This document shows positions 54,386 through 63,120 of a stretch of DNA of 64,000 bases, piece by piece. The notes under the pieces were generated by a model. That model was given only the letters and a program-made list of their open reading frames with translations. It searched no databases and was not told the origin of the DNA. Where the stretch lies: contig JAURZE010000026.1 of NCBI GenBank assembly GCA_030653545.1, forward strand, positions 248,001 through 312,000, written 5' to 3'. The DNA is from Nitrospira sp. (GTDB taxonomy: Bacteria > Nitrospirota > Nitrospiria > Nitrospirales > Nitrospiraceae). Both the position numbers and the translations under genes were made by a program. Numbering within the stretch: the first letter of the stretch is position 1; each line of letters opens with the position of its first letter.

Positions 54386-56730
54386 CGGACCCTCACGACC
54401 CCCGTCCCGACTTCGGTCGCTTGCGCCCCACCGTCCCGATCAGCCGCAGCAAGCTCGACCCTCACCGGAGAAACACCGACGGCAACAGCCCCAAATGTTA
54501 CGGTCACAGATCGAGGAGCGCGGCTGTCCGTTTTAGACAGACGAAACGTCAACCTCCCCGCGTCCTCACCCCCACCATCGTTTCCAGAGGCCGCCGCATC
54601 AAGCAGCTCCGCATCGCCGATTCGCTTGAAGCGCAACACCAGCGGATCGTATTCCAGCTGAAAGACACCATCGGCCGATGCCTGAAGGCGCCCATCCAAG
54701 ATCGAAAGCTTGATCTCTTTTCCGACTTGGACCGCCGCATCGCCGGGCTGAATAGAAAGGATCGGGCCACTGACTGCGGCCTTCATCAGAGAAGCAGCTG
54801 ACGTTTTGTCGCTCTTGGACCGTATACCGTTGGAAGCGAGTGATCCGAGTCCGGTCTGACTGCCGGAAAGATGGGCCAGCGTTTTTTTCGGCGCACTAGA
54901 GAACAGCGGCGTGGTCGCATAACTTGTCTCAGTCCCGGACCAGAAGGCCTGGTTGGTTGATCCGGGTGCCAACGGGGATTGCATGATACGAGGGGTAATC
55001 GTCAAGATGACTTCGGTCGTCACCCGTTCCGTTTTGAATGAGCTGAGCCAATTCCCGATGAGAGGCAGATCGCCGATCCACGGCATGGTCACGCGAGTCT
55101 TGCGATCCTCCTCCTGAATCAAACCGCCGAGCACGATGGTCTCCCCGTCACGCATATTGAGTGTCGTTTCCGCAGATCGATTGCCGAAACGAAACTGCTG
55201 GATCGGCGGCGAGGCCTGTAAGGTCACCTGGTCGCCGATGCGAATCACTTCAACTTTCATCTTCAAGGAAAGTTCGTTGCCCAATCGAATGGATGGCTCC
55301 ACCGTAAGCTTGACTCCGGTGTCCCGAAACTCAATCGACGTGACGGTTGAGGTTGTCGGCACAGCCCCGGTTGCCGCCTGTCCAGGCAACACATTGGTGG
55401 TCGACAAGAGAATCGGCTGCTTGTCTCCGATATTAATCTCGGCCTTCTTATTGTTCACCACCCGCACCTTTGGCGCAGCCAGTGTCTTAGCGTCCGATTC
55501 CTGCTTGAAAAAATCGAGCAAAACACTCGTTGGAAGACGAAACAGATAGCTGTCAGGCCCAAGGCTCGTCAGCTGGCGATAGGTCATTTGGACGGGATCT
55601 GCCGCCAGCGCACCGGTAAACCCGGGAGGAATGAGTCCGGCGCCGGCCTGTTTGGGATAATTCAATCCGTACGTTTGGTTCTTGGTACGATTGACTTCCA
55701 GCACTTCAAGATCAAACAGAACTTCCGGCTCTTGCCGGTCGTTGGAAAGAATGATCCGCTCCGCGAGATCCAGCTTCTCCGGTTGATCGCGGATTACGAT
55801 GGCATTGAGTTGTTCATTGGCATGCATCCGCTTCGAGTCCAGCATGCTTTTGAGCAGCACCAACATATCCTTGGCCTTGGCCGTCGAAAGATAAAACGTC
55901 CGGATCATCAGATCCTGATACTGCTCCTGCTTCTGCTTGGTGTTTGGACTGATGATGAGGACTCCTGGCGAGACCTGCCTGGAGAAGAGACTATTGCTGT
56001 TCAAGATCAAGTTCAGCGCATCCTCAAATGGCGTATCCTGGACTCCGATGGAAATCGGATCGTTCCGGACATCTTTATCGAAGATCAGAGTGAACCCGCC
56101 CACCTTCGCCACCCCCTCCAATACCTCTTTGATCCCTGCGTTCTTGAATCGCATCGTCACCGGCTGCTTCAGGCGGTCGCCGCGCATGGCCGCCTGCTGC
56201 TCTTCCGTCAACCGGCTGATACTTTCAAGCGGATCTTTGAAGGTAGGATCCAGCTCCGCAGCTCTGGTATAGCCTCCCATCGCCTCGTCTGTTCGACCGA
56301 GCTGGGCCAGCCGCTCGGCCTCACGGAAATGCGAGCGAGACTCTTTCAAGCGGGTCGCTTCTGCCAGACTGGCCTGATGAACAAGATTGGCAGGCTCGAT
56401 CGTCAGTGCCCGTTTGAACTGCTCAATCGCCAGATCCATTTGCCGTTCTTTGAGAAACGCCTCTCCGCGTTCATGGTAGAGGCCCGCAGCTCGTTCTCGC
56501 GCCAGCGCGTACTTGCTGGTGAGACCCGGATCAAACGGATCATTCTTCAGGGCCTCCTTGTAGGCGAGACTGGCCTCCTCCCAATTCCCGGCGGCCAAAT
56601 GCTGATCGCCGCGTTTCGCGTCCTGAGAGGCGAGACAACCCGCAAGAAGAACAAGAGACAAAAGCACCGGGGCAATTTGCCCTGAGTGGGGGAAAAACCT
56701 ATCGACGCGAATCAGTAGACTCCACATCAC
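54382..56730 (-). CDS. Secretin with TPR N-terminus and cohesin-like C-terminus
   Basis: The 782-residue protein is a lipoprotein (LLAGC near residue 32). Tetratricopeptide-like repeats follow (GNWEEASLAYKEALKNDPFD; DLAIEQFKRALTIEPANLVH), then the secretin N-domains (GVQDTPFEDALNLILNSN) and the beta-barrel secretin core (DNKKAEINIGDKQPILLST; ETTLNMRDGETIVLGGLIQ). The final ~140 residues form a cohesin-like beta domain (PGDAAVQVGKEIKLSI; LEYDPLVLRFKRIG). It is the outer-membrane channel of the system and the first gene of the cluster. Confidence 0.9.
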   Translation of the reverse strand: MMWSLLIRVDRFFPHSGQIAPVLLSLVLLAGCLASQDAKRGDQHLAAGNWEEASLAYKEALKNDPFDPGLTSKYALARERAAGLYHERGEAFLKERQMDLAIEQFKRALTIEPANLVHQASLAEATRLKESRSHFREAERLAQLGRTDEAMGGYTRAAELDPTFKDPLESISRLTEEQQAAMRGDRLKQPVTMRFKNAGIKEVLEGVAKVGGFTLIFDKDVRNDPISIGVQDTPFEDALNLILNSNSLFSRQVSPGVLIISPNTKQKQEQYQDLMIRTFYLSTAKAKDMLVLLKSMLDSKRMHANEQLNAIVIRDQPEKLDLAERIILSNDRQEPEVLFDLEVLEVNRTKNQTYGLNYPKQAGAGLIPPGFTGALAADPVQMTYRQLTSLGPDSYLFRLPTSVLLDFFKQESDAKTLAAPKVRVVNNKKAEINIGDKQPILLSTTNVLPGQAATGAVPTTSTVTSIEFRDTGVKLTVEPSIRLGNELSLKMKVEVIRIGDQVTLQASPPIQQFRFGNRSAETTLNMRDGETIVLGGLIQEEDRKTRVTMPWIGDLPLIGNWLSSFKTERVTTEVILTITPRIMQSPLAPGSTNQAFWSGTETSYATTPLFSSAPKKTLAHLSGSQTGLGSLASNGIRSKSDKTSAASLMKAAVSGPILSIQPGDAAVQVGKEIKLSILDGRLQASADGVFQLEYDPLVLRFKRIGDAELLDAAASGNDGGGEDAGRLTFRLSKTDSRAPRSVTVTFGAVAVGVSPVRVELAAADRDGGAQATEVGTGVVRVR

Positions 56731-56977
56731 AATGCCAGCAGCCTTTCATTAGACCAGCAGAAGAACAGCCCGGAAGGATGGAAGTTTGATACCAGATACA
56801 TCTGGCTACTTATACTACATATTGAGAAGTTCAGAAAGAACTTGTCAATAGGCAGTAGCACGAGGAACCCTGTGAAGGTTGGAGCCTACAGGTCCGTCCC
56901 CACTCGTTAGTTGAGAGCGTACGAGCAATGATTGAGGGACGGGACGGCTGAAAACCGTATCAGCCGTCCCCACTAAT
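56731..56977. other. Intergenic region with a palindrome upstream of the secretin
   Basis: It holds an inverted repeat AAGTTC/GAACTT (56827-56843) next to a minus-strand TTGACA, possibly the secretin promoter region, although no matching -10 is certain. The REP-like repeats nearer 56977 are listed separately. Confidence 0.4.
56891..56973. repeat. REP-like GTGGGGACGG motif pair
   Basis: The minus strand has GTGGGGACGG twice, and the inverted repeat GGGACGGCTGA/TCAGCCGTCCC (56941-56970) forms an 11-bp stem. The motif is reminiscent of REP sequences that are mobilised by RAYT transposases; no transposase is here. Confidence 0.45.
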
Positions 56978-58273
56978 CTAGAGGCGCCAATACTTTATTG
57001 AGGAAGGGACTTGTGAAGGGTCAAAGATACTCTTCACATCGATCAGGACTCCGCTCTTCTGATCACGCAAGGGCTTTAACAGTTCACTCAGCCCCATCTC
57101 AAGGAAACTCCGGTGAGCCACCGCCACGATCACCCCGTCAACATCCTTGATCTGTTTCAAATCAACCAATTTGATCCCGTACTCATGCACAGCTTCCTCC
57201 GATTCTGCGATCGGATCGTGCACAACCACTTGCACACCATACTCAAGAAGCTCGTTGATGATATCCGGGACTTTGCTATTGCGAAGATCAGGCACATTCT
57301 CTTTGAAGGTCAATCCGAGCACCGCGACCTTGAGTTCATTGACCGGCCGTGGAAGCCGGCTCAGGAGCTTCATCGTCTGCTCAGCGACGAACTTTCCCAT
57401 GCCATTGTTGATCCGGCGGCCTGAAAGAATCACCTGAGGATGGTACCCCACCGACTCGGCTTTCGCCGTCAGGTAATAGGGATCCACCCCGATGCAATGG
57501 CCGCCGACCAAGCCAGGTGAAAATCTCAGGAAATTCCATTTCGTGCCTGCAGCTTCCAAGACCGACTTCGTATCAATTCCCAACCGATGGAAGATCAATG
57601 CGAGCTCGTTCATCAACGCGATATTGAGATCGCGCTGCGTATTCTCAATCACCTTGGCCGCTTCAGCCACCTTAATACTTGACGCGCGGTGGATTCCGGC
57701 TTTCACCACTGTCTCATAGGTCTTCGCAACGATTTCCAGCGATTCAGCATCCTGCGCTGATACGACCTTGATGATTTTCTCAAGAGTATGTTCCTTGTCG
57801 CCTGGATTGATACGCTCCGGAGAATATCCGATCTTGAAATCGACCCCGGCCTTCATCCCTGACATTTTTTCAAGGATGGGCAAACACACCTCTTCCGTAG
57901 CGCCGGGATAGACCGTCGACTCATAAACAACAATGGTGCCCGGAGCCAAGTTCGAGCCGATCAGCTCGGACGACTTCTGTAAGGCTGTAAAATCAGGCTG
58001 AAGCGCTTCATTAATAGGTGTCGGTACCGCGACAATAATGAAATCAGCAGCCTTGAGCTCCGCCGGCTCCCACGTATACTGCACCTGTGAAGCTTTAAGA
58101 TCTGCGCTTGACACTTCGCCTGTTCGATCGACCCCGCGCCGCAGCTCCGCAATCTTGGCCTTGTTTATATCGAATCCAACGACCGGGCCTTGCTTGCCGA
58201 ACGCCACGGCAATGGGCAAGCCCACGTATCCCAACCCAACGACAGCAATTGACCGAGCCTGCTCTTTACCCAT
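56978..58273 (-). CDS. Nucleotide-sugar dehydrogenase (UDP-GalNAcA/UDP-ManNAcA type)
   Basis: The start at 58273 (MGKEQARSIAVVG) follows GGAGG. The 431-residue enzyme has the NAD motif VVGLGYVGLPIAVAFG, the catalytic Cys in GGHCIGVDPYYLTAKAE and the C-terminal UDP-sugar-binding domain (LTFKENVPDLRNSKV). It oxidises a UDP-sugar to a uronic acid for exopolysaccharide or O-antigen; the WecC/WbpO/TviB subgroup seems closest. The neighbours are not glycosyltransferases. Confidence 0.92.
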   Translation of the reverse strand: MGKEQARSIAVVGLGYVGLPIAVAFGKQGPVVGFDINKAKIAELRRGVDRTGEVSSADLKASQVQYTWEPAELKAADFIIVAVPTPINEALQPDFTALQKSSELIGSNLAPGTIVVYESTVYPGATEEVCLPILEKMSGMKAGVDFKIGYSPERINPGDKEHTLEKIIKVVSAQDAESLEIVAKTYETVVKAGIHRASSIKVAEAAKVIENTQRDLNIALMNELALIFHRLGIDTKSVLEAAGTKWNFLRFSPGLVGGHCIGVDPYYLTAKAESVGYHPQVILSGRRINNGMGKFVAEQTMKLLSRLPRPVNELKVAVLGLTFKENVPDLRNSKVPDIINELLEYGVQVVVHDPIAESEEAVHEYGIKLVDLKQIKDVDGVIVAVAHRSFLEMGLSELLKPLRDQKSGVLIDVKSIFDPSQVPSSIKYWRL

Positions 58274-58908
58274 ACTTCCTCCAAAGTCCATCTATTGGAG
58301 CACCATGGCAGAAGCCCTAAAACCAGTCAAGAAACTATGCGCTTCTTTCCAAATGTTCGATTCTCATTCGGGGCACACCACATAATGAACACACCCGCAC
58401 AATCACAAACCGTTGCGGTGCCCGCAGGAGAGCGAAGCACGGATCGGCAGGATCAACAAACCGTTCGCGTCTCAAATATTCCCAGAAGATCCCGCACATT
58501 GGGCAGTCGAGAGATAGCTCACAGCACTCTCTGAGGGAAGCCCACTCACCATCAAGGAATCATCGACTACCAGTCCCCTGGATAACCATGCGAAGAACCG
58601 CAAAGCATCGAACTGACACGATGGCCCCAGCGCCATCTGGGAAACAAAGATTCCCCCCTGAAAAGCACCAGCATGTTCTCCCCCCCCTACGCTTGCGCCC
58701 CCATCGGTGCAACACCCGGTCCGGCACCCTCCTCAACACTAGCTTCTAACTACTTGAAAAAACGCCACCTCCGCAAATGGCCATACAATCCTCGAAGCAT
58801 CTATTACAGGGCACCCATCTTGCTCTAGCTCACCACGGTTGCTGATCATCCACCGTGAGGTAGATGGCTGGCGCGCAGGGCGGTCAAGCAACACGGAGGC
58901 CCCTTACT
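58274..58908. other. Gene-free stretch between divergent genes
   Basis: No convincing coding frame is found in ~630 bp. A candidate promoter for the dehydrogenase (minus TTGACT 58330-58325; weak -10 at 58307-58302) is present. The stretch must also hold the promoter of the BACON-repeat gene, not identified. GGAGG before 58909 is its ribosome-binding site. Confidence 0.45.
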
Positions 58909-61038
58909 ATGTACGCTCCAACGAAATCTTTGAGCGCCAAGATATCGCAACGGTTACTACTCGGCATCGCTGTGGCAGGCGTGATGGCAATGGATATTCA
59001 GATACCGACGGCCACCCACGCAGCCACCATCACTCAAGAAAATGCCGCCTTACAGACTCCGAATTCGTCAACGAAGACTCTCTCGGCTCCTGCGAAACCG
59101 TCATCGGCGGGGTCACGAAAGTCACATCGCCTGGTCCGCCGCCCGGCCCCCCTTGGCAGCAGCCAGACCGGGGCGATGAGCGCAGCAACATTAAATCAAG
59201 CTCCATTGGCACCCGCCATCAGCACTGTCCCTGCAAAGACAGTGTCCCAGGAGCCAGGGACAACCTCGACCAGAGAGGGAGCAGCAGACAAGCAATTGCC
59301 TCCGGTCAGCTTCGCTGCACCGATTGCCGGGCCGCTTGCACTCATGCAGACGGCGCCGGTCACCACTTCTGCGGCGGCAGCCCCATCCACACTGATGGGA
59401 AGCGCGCAGCCATCGACACGAGTGGCGGCAGCCGCTCCGTCCGGAGCGCGCGGGCCAAGCCTTCCCGGCCGAATGCAGCGGCTTCTGTCTGAGTTGCCCG
59501 GCGCGGCGCAAATCGTGGCCTATCAAGAAGAGGATCCTGACCCGACAGTAGTCACCCCCACACTCACCCGCAATCCGAGCGTCCTCTCATTTTCCGCCGT
59601 TCAGAACGGATCCAGTCCGGCTTCCCAGTCTCTCACCATTACCAACACGGGACCGGGCACACTGACTTGGACGGCATCCTCAAATAGCGCCTGGCTGACA
59701 TTGAATAACGCCACCTCGGCCTCGGGTACCAACCTCGGCTCGGTTGGTGTACGGGTGAATCCAGCCGGTCTCTCGGTTGGAACTCATAGCGGCCTGATCA
59801 CTATCGTCGGGACAGGCGCAGCCAACTCGCCACAGATGGTCACAGTGAGCTTTGACGTCACTGCTGCTCCTACTCCCACCATCGGTTTGAGCGCGACGAC
59901 ATTATCCTTCTCCGCCGTACAGGGAGGAAGCAACCCGGCCAACAAGACGATCTCCGTTTCCAACTCCGGAAGCGGAACCCTGAACTGGACAGCAACTGAA
60001 AACGCAAGTTGGCTGAGCCTAAGCCCTGCCTCAGGAACCGGATCCGGAACGATATCGGTCGCGGTCAATACATCCGGTTTATCCGTCGGCACCATCAGCA
60101 CTCCCATCACCATCACCGCTTCCGGAGCCACCAACACACCGCAAACGGTGACCGTCTCGCTCACCATCACAGCAGCGGCGGTTCCTCCGGCGATTGGAGT
60201 CACTCCTGGAAGTCTGACCTTTACGGCGCAACAGGGAAGCGGAAACCCAACGCCACAGTCACTGGCCGTCAGAAACACCGGGGGCGGCACGCTGACCTGG
60301 ACCGTCAGCAACAATGCCGCGTGGCTCTCGCACTCTCCAACCTCCGGGACCGGAACCGGCACCGTGACGATTAGTCCGGTCACCGGAAGTCTCGCGGCAG
60401 GCACCTATACCGGCGCGGTCACGCTTTACGCGACCGGGGCCGCAGCCGTCACTATTCCGATCACCTTCACAATCACCGCGCCGGCCGCTCAACCGACCAT
60501 CGGCCTGAGCCCCACGAGTCTCACGTTCAATGCCACCGCCGGCGGGAACAATCCTTCGAACCAGACCATCGCGATCACCAACACCGGCACAGGATCCCTG
60601 ACCTGGACAGTGACGGACAACGCCAACTGGCTGACGGCGACCCAATCGGGGAATTCAGTGGTCACGAGCGTGAATATCGCGGGCCTGGCGGCAGGAAGCT
60701 ATAGCGGGGTTATCACCGTGGCTGCATCAGGTGCCACGAACACCCCGCGGACGGTGCCAGTCACACTGACCATAGCGGCCGCTACCCAACCGACGACCGG
60801 AACGGTTACACTATCCTGGGTTCCCAATAGCGAATCAGATCTCGCAGGATATAAGGTGTATCGCGCAACCGCCTCAGGGGGATATGGCGCACCCATTGCC
60901 ACGGTACCGGCAGGGACCTCTCAATACGTATCCAGTGGTCTAGCAAAAGGATTCACGTACTTTTTCGTGATCACAGCTTATGACGAGGCAGGAAATGAAA
61001 GCCCCTACTCGAGCGAAACAAGTAAGAGCCTCTATTAA
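58909..61038 (+). CDS. Secreted BACON-repeat protein with C-terminal fibronectin-III domain
   Basis: The start at 58909 (MYAPTKSLSAKIS) follows GGAGG. A signal peptide (RLLLGIAVAGVMAMDI...THA) leads to a low-complexity Ala/Pro/Ser stretch of ~180 residues, then four tandem ~85-residue BACON-type repeats, each with the LSFSAVQ.GS.PA.Q.L.I.N.G.GTLTWT pattern (NPSVLSFSAVQNGSSPASQ and three more), and a final fibronectin-III domain (VTLSWVPNSESDLAGYKVYR). No transmembrane or sorting signal is seen. It probably acts in surface adhesion or matrix binding. Confidence 0.85.
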   Translation: MYAPTKSLSAKISQRLLLGIAVAGVMAMDIQIPTATHAATITQENAALQTPNSSTKTLSAPAKPSSAGSRKSHRLVRRPAPLGSSQTGAMSAATLNQAPLAPAISTVPAKTVSQEPGTTSTREGAADKQLPPVSFAAPIAGPLALMQTAPVTTSAAAAPSTLMGSAQPSTRVAAAAPSGARGPSLPGRMQRLLSELPGAAQIVAYQEEDPDPTVVTPTLTRNPSVLSFSAVQNGSSPASQSLTITNTGPGTLTWTASSNSAWLTLNNATSASGTNLGSVGVRVNPAGLSVGTHSGLITIVGTGAANSPQMVTVSFDVTAAPTPTIGLSATTLSFSAVQGGSNPANKTISVSNSGSGTLNWTATENASWLSLSPASGTGSGTISVAVNTSGLSVGTISTPITITASGATNTPQTVTVSLTITAAAVPPAIGVTPGSLTFTAQQGSGNPTPQSLAVRNTGGGTLTWTVSNNAAWLSHSPTSGTGTGTVTISPVTGSLAAGTYTGAVTLYATGAAAVTIPITFTITAPAAQPTIGLSPTSLTFNATAGGNNPSNQTIAITNTGTGSLTWTVTDNANWLTATQSGNSVVTSVNIAGLAAGSYSGVITVAASGATNTPRTVPVTLTIAAATQPTTGTVTLSWVPNSESDLAGYKVYRATASGGYGAPIATVPAGTSQYVSSGLAKGFTYFFVITAYDEAGNESPYSSETSKSLY

Positions 61039-61127
61039 CAACTGTTCGGAGAGCCAGGTTAGGTGTGGTAGAACTTTCCATGTCTCTGGTGGTACTCGGA
61101 CAAGCTTCGAAGGAAAAGGAAAGACAC

Positions 61128-62024
61128 ATGAGCATGGAAAGCGTTTGTAGAAACCGATTATCAACCGCGGTGCGCGTTGCCTGTTTAGTCCTAAGCTGCA
61201 TTGCACTAGCACCTTCGTGGTCCAATGCGGCTGTGTATTGGGATGATGAGTTGGAGCCCGGGAATACAGGGTACCCCCTGGTTGGAGGGATGTCGTACTC
61301 CAACAACCCTGTGTATAGCGGATCGTACTCTCTGAAAGAGCATTTCTTGGGCAACCATGTTCAAGGCGGGACTTACACCGATCGTTACTTCGGAACAAAG
61401 ACGGACAATCTCTGGTCGCGCTACTACCTCTACCTTGACAACTTCGTAGTGGATGCAGCAGCAGGAACAAAACTCATGTTGCAGGGTTCAGAATGCTGTT
61501 ATCCGAGCTTTTGGTGGATCATGCTCTTCGGGAAGGCCTCGCTGAGCGTCCAGGTGCAGGGCGTAAACGGGGGGACGGAAACCTTAAACGTCTACGGTCC
61601 GACGATCCCGCAAAATAGATGGGTCTGCATCGAAACCCATATCAAGTTAAGCAGTCCCGGCGTGCACAACGGCATCGTGGAAGCATGGATTGACGGAGTA
61701 CAGGGACTCGCTCGCTACGATGTCCAAATGCGAGATGCGGTCGCAAGCGGGCGGCATAGCCTCACCGAAAACCTGACATTTAATCGCCTGTATGTCCAGC
61801 ACGGAGAAGGCGACTTATACATTGACAAGTTGGCCTTTGGCGACCAGCGGATCGGATGCACGGGAAATCCGCCCCAAAGCAGTAGCCCCACTCCAGTAAC
61901 TCAAACACCTCCCCCGGTTCAGCCAACCACGCCTCCGGCTGAAACACCGCAAGTCCAGGCTCCCTCTCCGGTTCAACCTAGACTTGTACCACCACCTGCT
62001 CCCGAGGGATTGATTTTCCGATAG
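61128..62024 (+). CDS. Secreted concanavalin-like (polysaccharide-lyase-like) protein
   Basis: The start at 61128 (MSMESVCRNRLST) is preferred over 61065. A signal peptide (VACLVLSCIALAPSWSNAA) precedes a ~200-residue beta-sandwich with DELEPGNTGYPLVGG, WVCIETHIKLSSPGVHNG and LYIDKLAFGDQRIG. A Pro/Thr/Gln-rich linker ends at GLIFR. The pattern matches LamG/polysaccharide-lyase-type carbohydrate-binding domains. It has two neighbouring paralogues. Confidence 0.75.
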   Translation: MSMESVCRNRLSTAVRVACLVLSCIALAPSWSNAAVYWDDELEPGNTGYPLVGGMSYSNNPVYSGSYSLKEHFLGNHVQGGTYTDRYFGTKTDNLWSRYYLYLDNFVVDAAAGTKLMLQGSECCYPSFWWIMLFGKASLSVQVQGVNGGTETLNVYGPTIPQNRWVCIETHIKLSSPGVHNGIVEAWIDGVQGLARYDVQMRDAVASGRHSLTENLTFNRLYVQHGEGDLYIDKLAFGDQRIGCTGNPPQSSSPTPVTQTPPPVQPTTPPAETPQVQAPSPVQPRLVPPPAPEGLIFR

Positions 62025-62063
62025 TGAGGGCATGGCACGATGGGAAACGGAGTAATCGACTAG

Positions 62064-62999
62064 ATGCAGACCTCCACCAAAATGATGCACCGCATCTGGC
62101 TCCCAACGGTCATGGGGATGGCAATGTCTTTCACCTGTCTCCCCTCAGTTACCGAGGGAGCCATCTTTTGGGAAGATAACTTCGACGACGGCGTCCTGAA
62201 TGATACCTGGGATGTCTCAGCCTGCGGCCCTCCTGCGAACTACCCACAAGGATGTAATGCCCATATTTCCAACAAGCGCAGCTTCTCAGGTTCTAACAGC
62301 CTGCTGTCCGAATATCATCCGACCAATCCTGAAATTCAAATGGGGACATACTACGATCGCACCTTCCCGCCAACTGATGACCTTTGGATCAGGAACTGGT
62401 ACCGCACCGAAGCAAATCCCCCAGGCACATTGTTTCGGTATGCCAATGCAAATGAGGCCCCCATCTCCCCTGTCGAACAAGTGGCGTCTGGGGCAGGAGG
62501 GAAATATCACTACATTAAGGGCACAGGACCGGGAAACCGTATCTCTGGCTTCTTCATCAATTTCTATGGCGACCGGGCGCAAGGCTTTAGCCTTCAAAAT
62601 CATTATGGGCGATGCCCAAACAGCGGATTTGGCCCCTATGATAGCTGCAACTACTATCCCAACCGTGCAGCAGTGCAGCTTCAGGACAACACGTGGTACT
62701 GCGTCGAGTACCACGTGAAACTGAACACACCGGGAAAAGACGACGGGATTATCGAAATGTTCGTGAACGGCATCTTGGCGATGGGGTACTACGATGTCTT
62801 GGCGAGAGGGCCAGTGCTCGTAAACGGAAACGGACCCAATTCAATGTTTGATCGTCTAACGCATTACACACAATACAACTCTGGATTGCGATACACCGAC
62901 GACCTTGCAGTCGGCAATACCCGAATTGGTTGCAACGGAGGCAAAGGATTCGGCGACACTCCCCCTCCGGCAATGCCAAACGGATTGACAGCCCGATGA
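62064..62999 (+). CDS. Secreted concanavalin-like protein, paralogue
   Basis: The 311-residue protein has a signal peptide (LPTVMGMAMSFTCLPSVTEGA) and a domain similar to the upstream gene: IFWEDNFDDGVLNDTWD, WYCVEYHVKLNTPGKDDGII, and the closing ADDLAVGNTRIGCNGGK. The C-terminus PPPAMPNGLTAR echoes the end of the previous protein. It is 39 bp downstream of it. Enzymatic residues are not identified. Confidence 0.75.
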   Translation: MQTSTKMMHRIWLPTVMGMAMSFTCLPSVTEGAIFWEDNFDDGVLNDTWDVSACGPPANYPQGCNAHISNKRSFSGSNSLLSEYHPTNPEIQMGTYYDRTFPPTDDLWIRNWYRTEANPPGTLFRYANANEAPISPVEQVASGAGGKYHYIKGTGPGNRISGFFINFYGDRAQGFSLQNHYGRCPNSGFGPYDSCNYYPNRAAVQLQDNTWYCVEYHVKLNTPGKDDGIIEMFVNGILAMGYYDVLARGPVLVNGNGPNSMFDRLTHYTQYNSGLRYTDDLAVGNTRIGCNGGKGFGDTPPPAMPNGLTAR

Positions 63000-63120
63000 G
63001 TGTGAGGGGGCTCCTTATCACTACCTAACTTACTTGCGGGAAACCAACAGCGAGTTACAGTCGGGCGAGCTATATGTGGAACAGAGCTTACTGCCATGCA
63101 ATTGAAAGGAGAACAACCGA

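Noticed and set aside
56809-56848. Secretin promoter with TTGACA and TATAAG
   Set aside because: The hexamers are 28 bp apart, far from the 17-bp optimum; the alternative -10 at 17 bp is poor. Kept only as a palindrome note.
58384-58534. Plus-strand ORF of about 49 codons
   Set aside because: Weak ribosome-binding site and polar composition without a domain. Not supported as a gene.
58561-58670. GEMM-like (c-di-GMP) riboswitch, because of CGCAAAGC
   Set aside because: Only one core motif is present; the second core and the P3 helix do not line up, so it is most likely chance.
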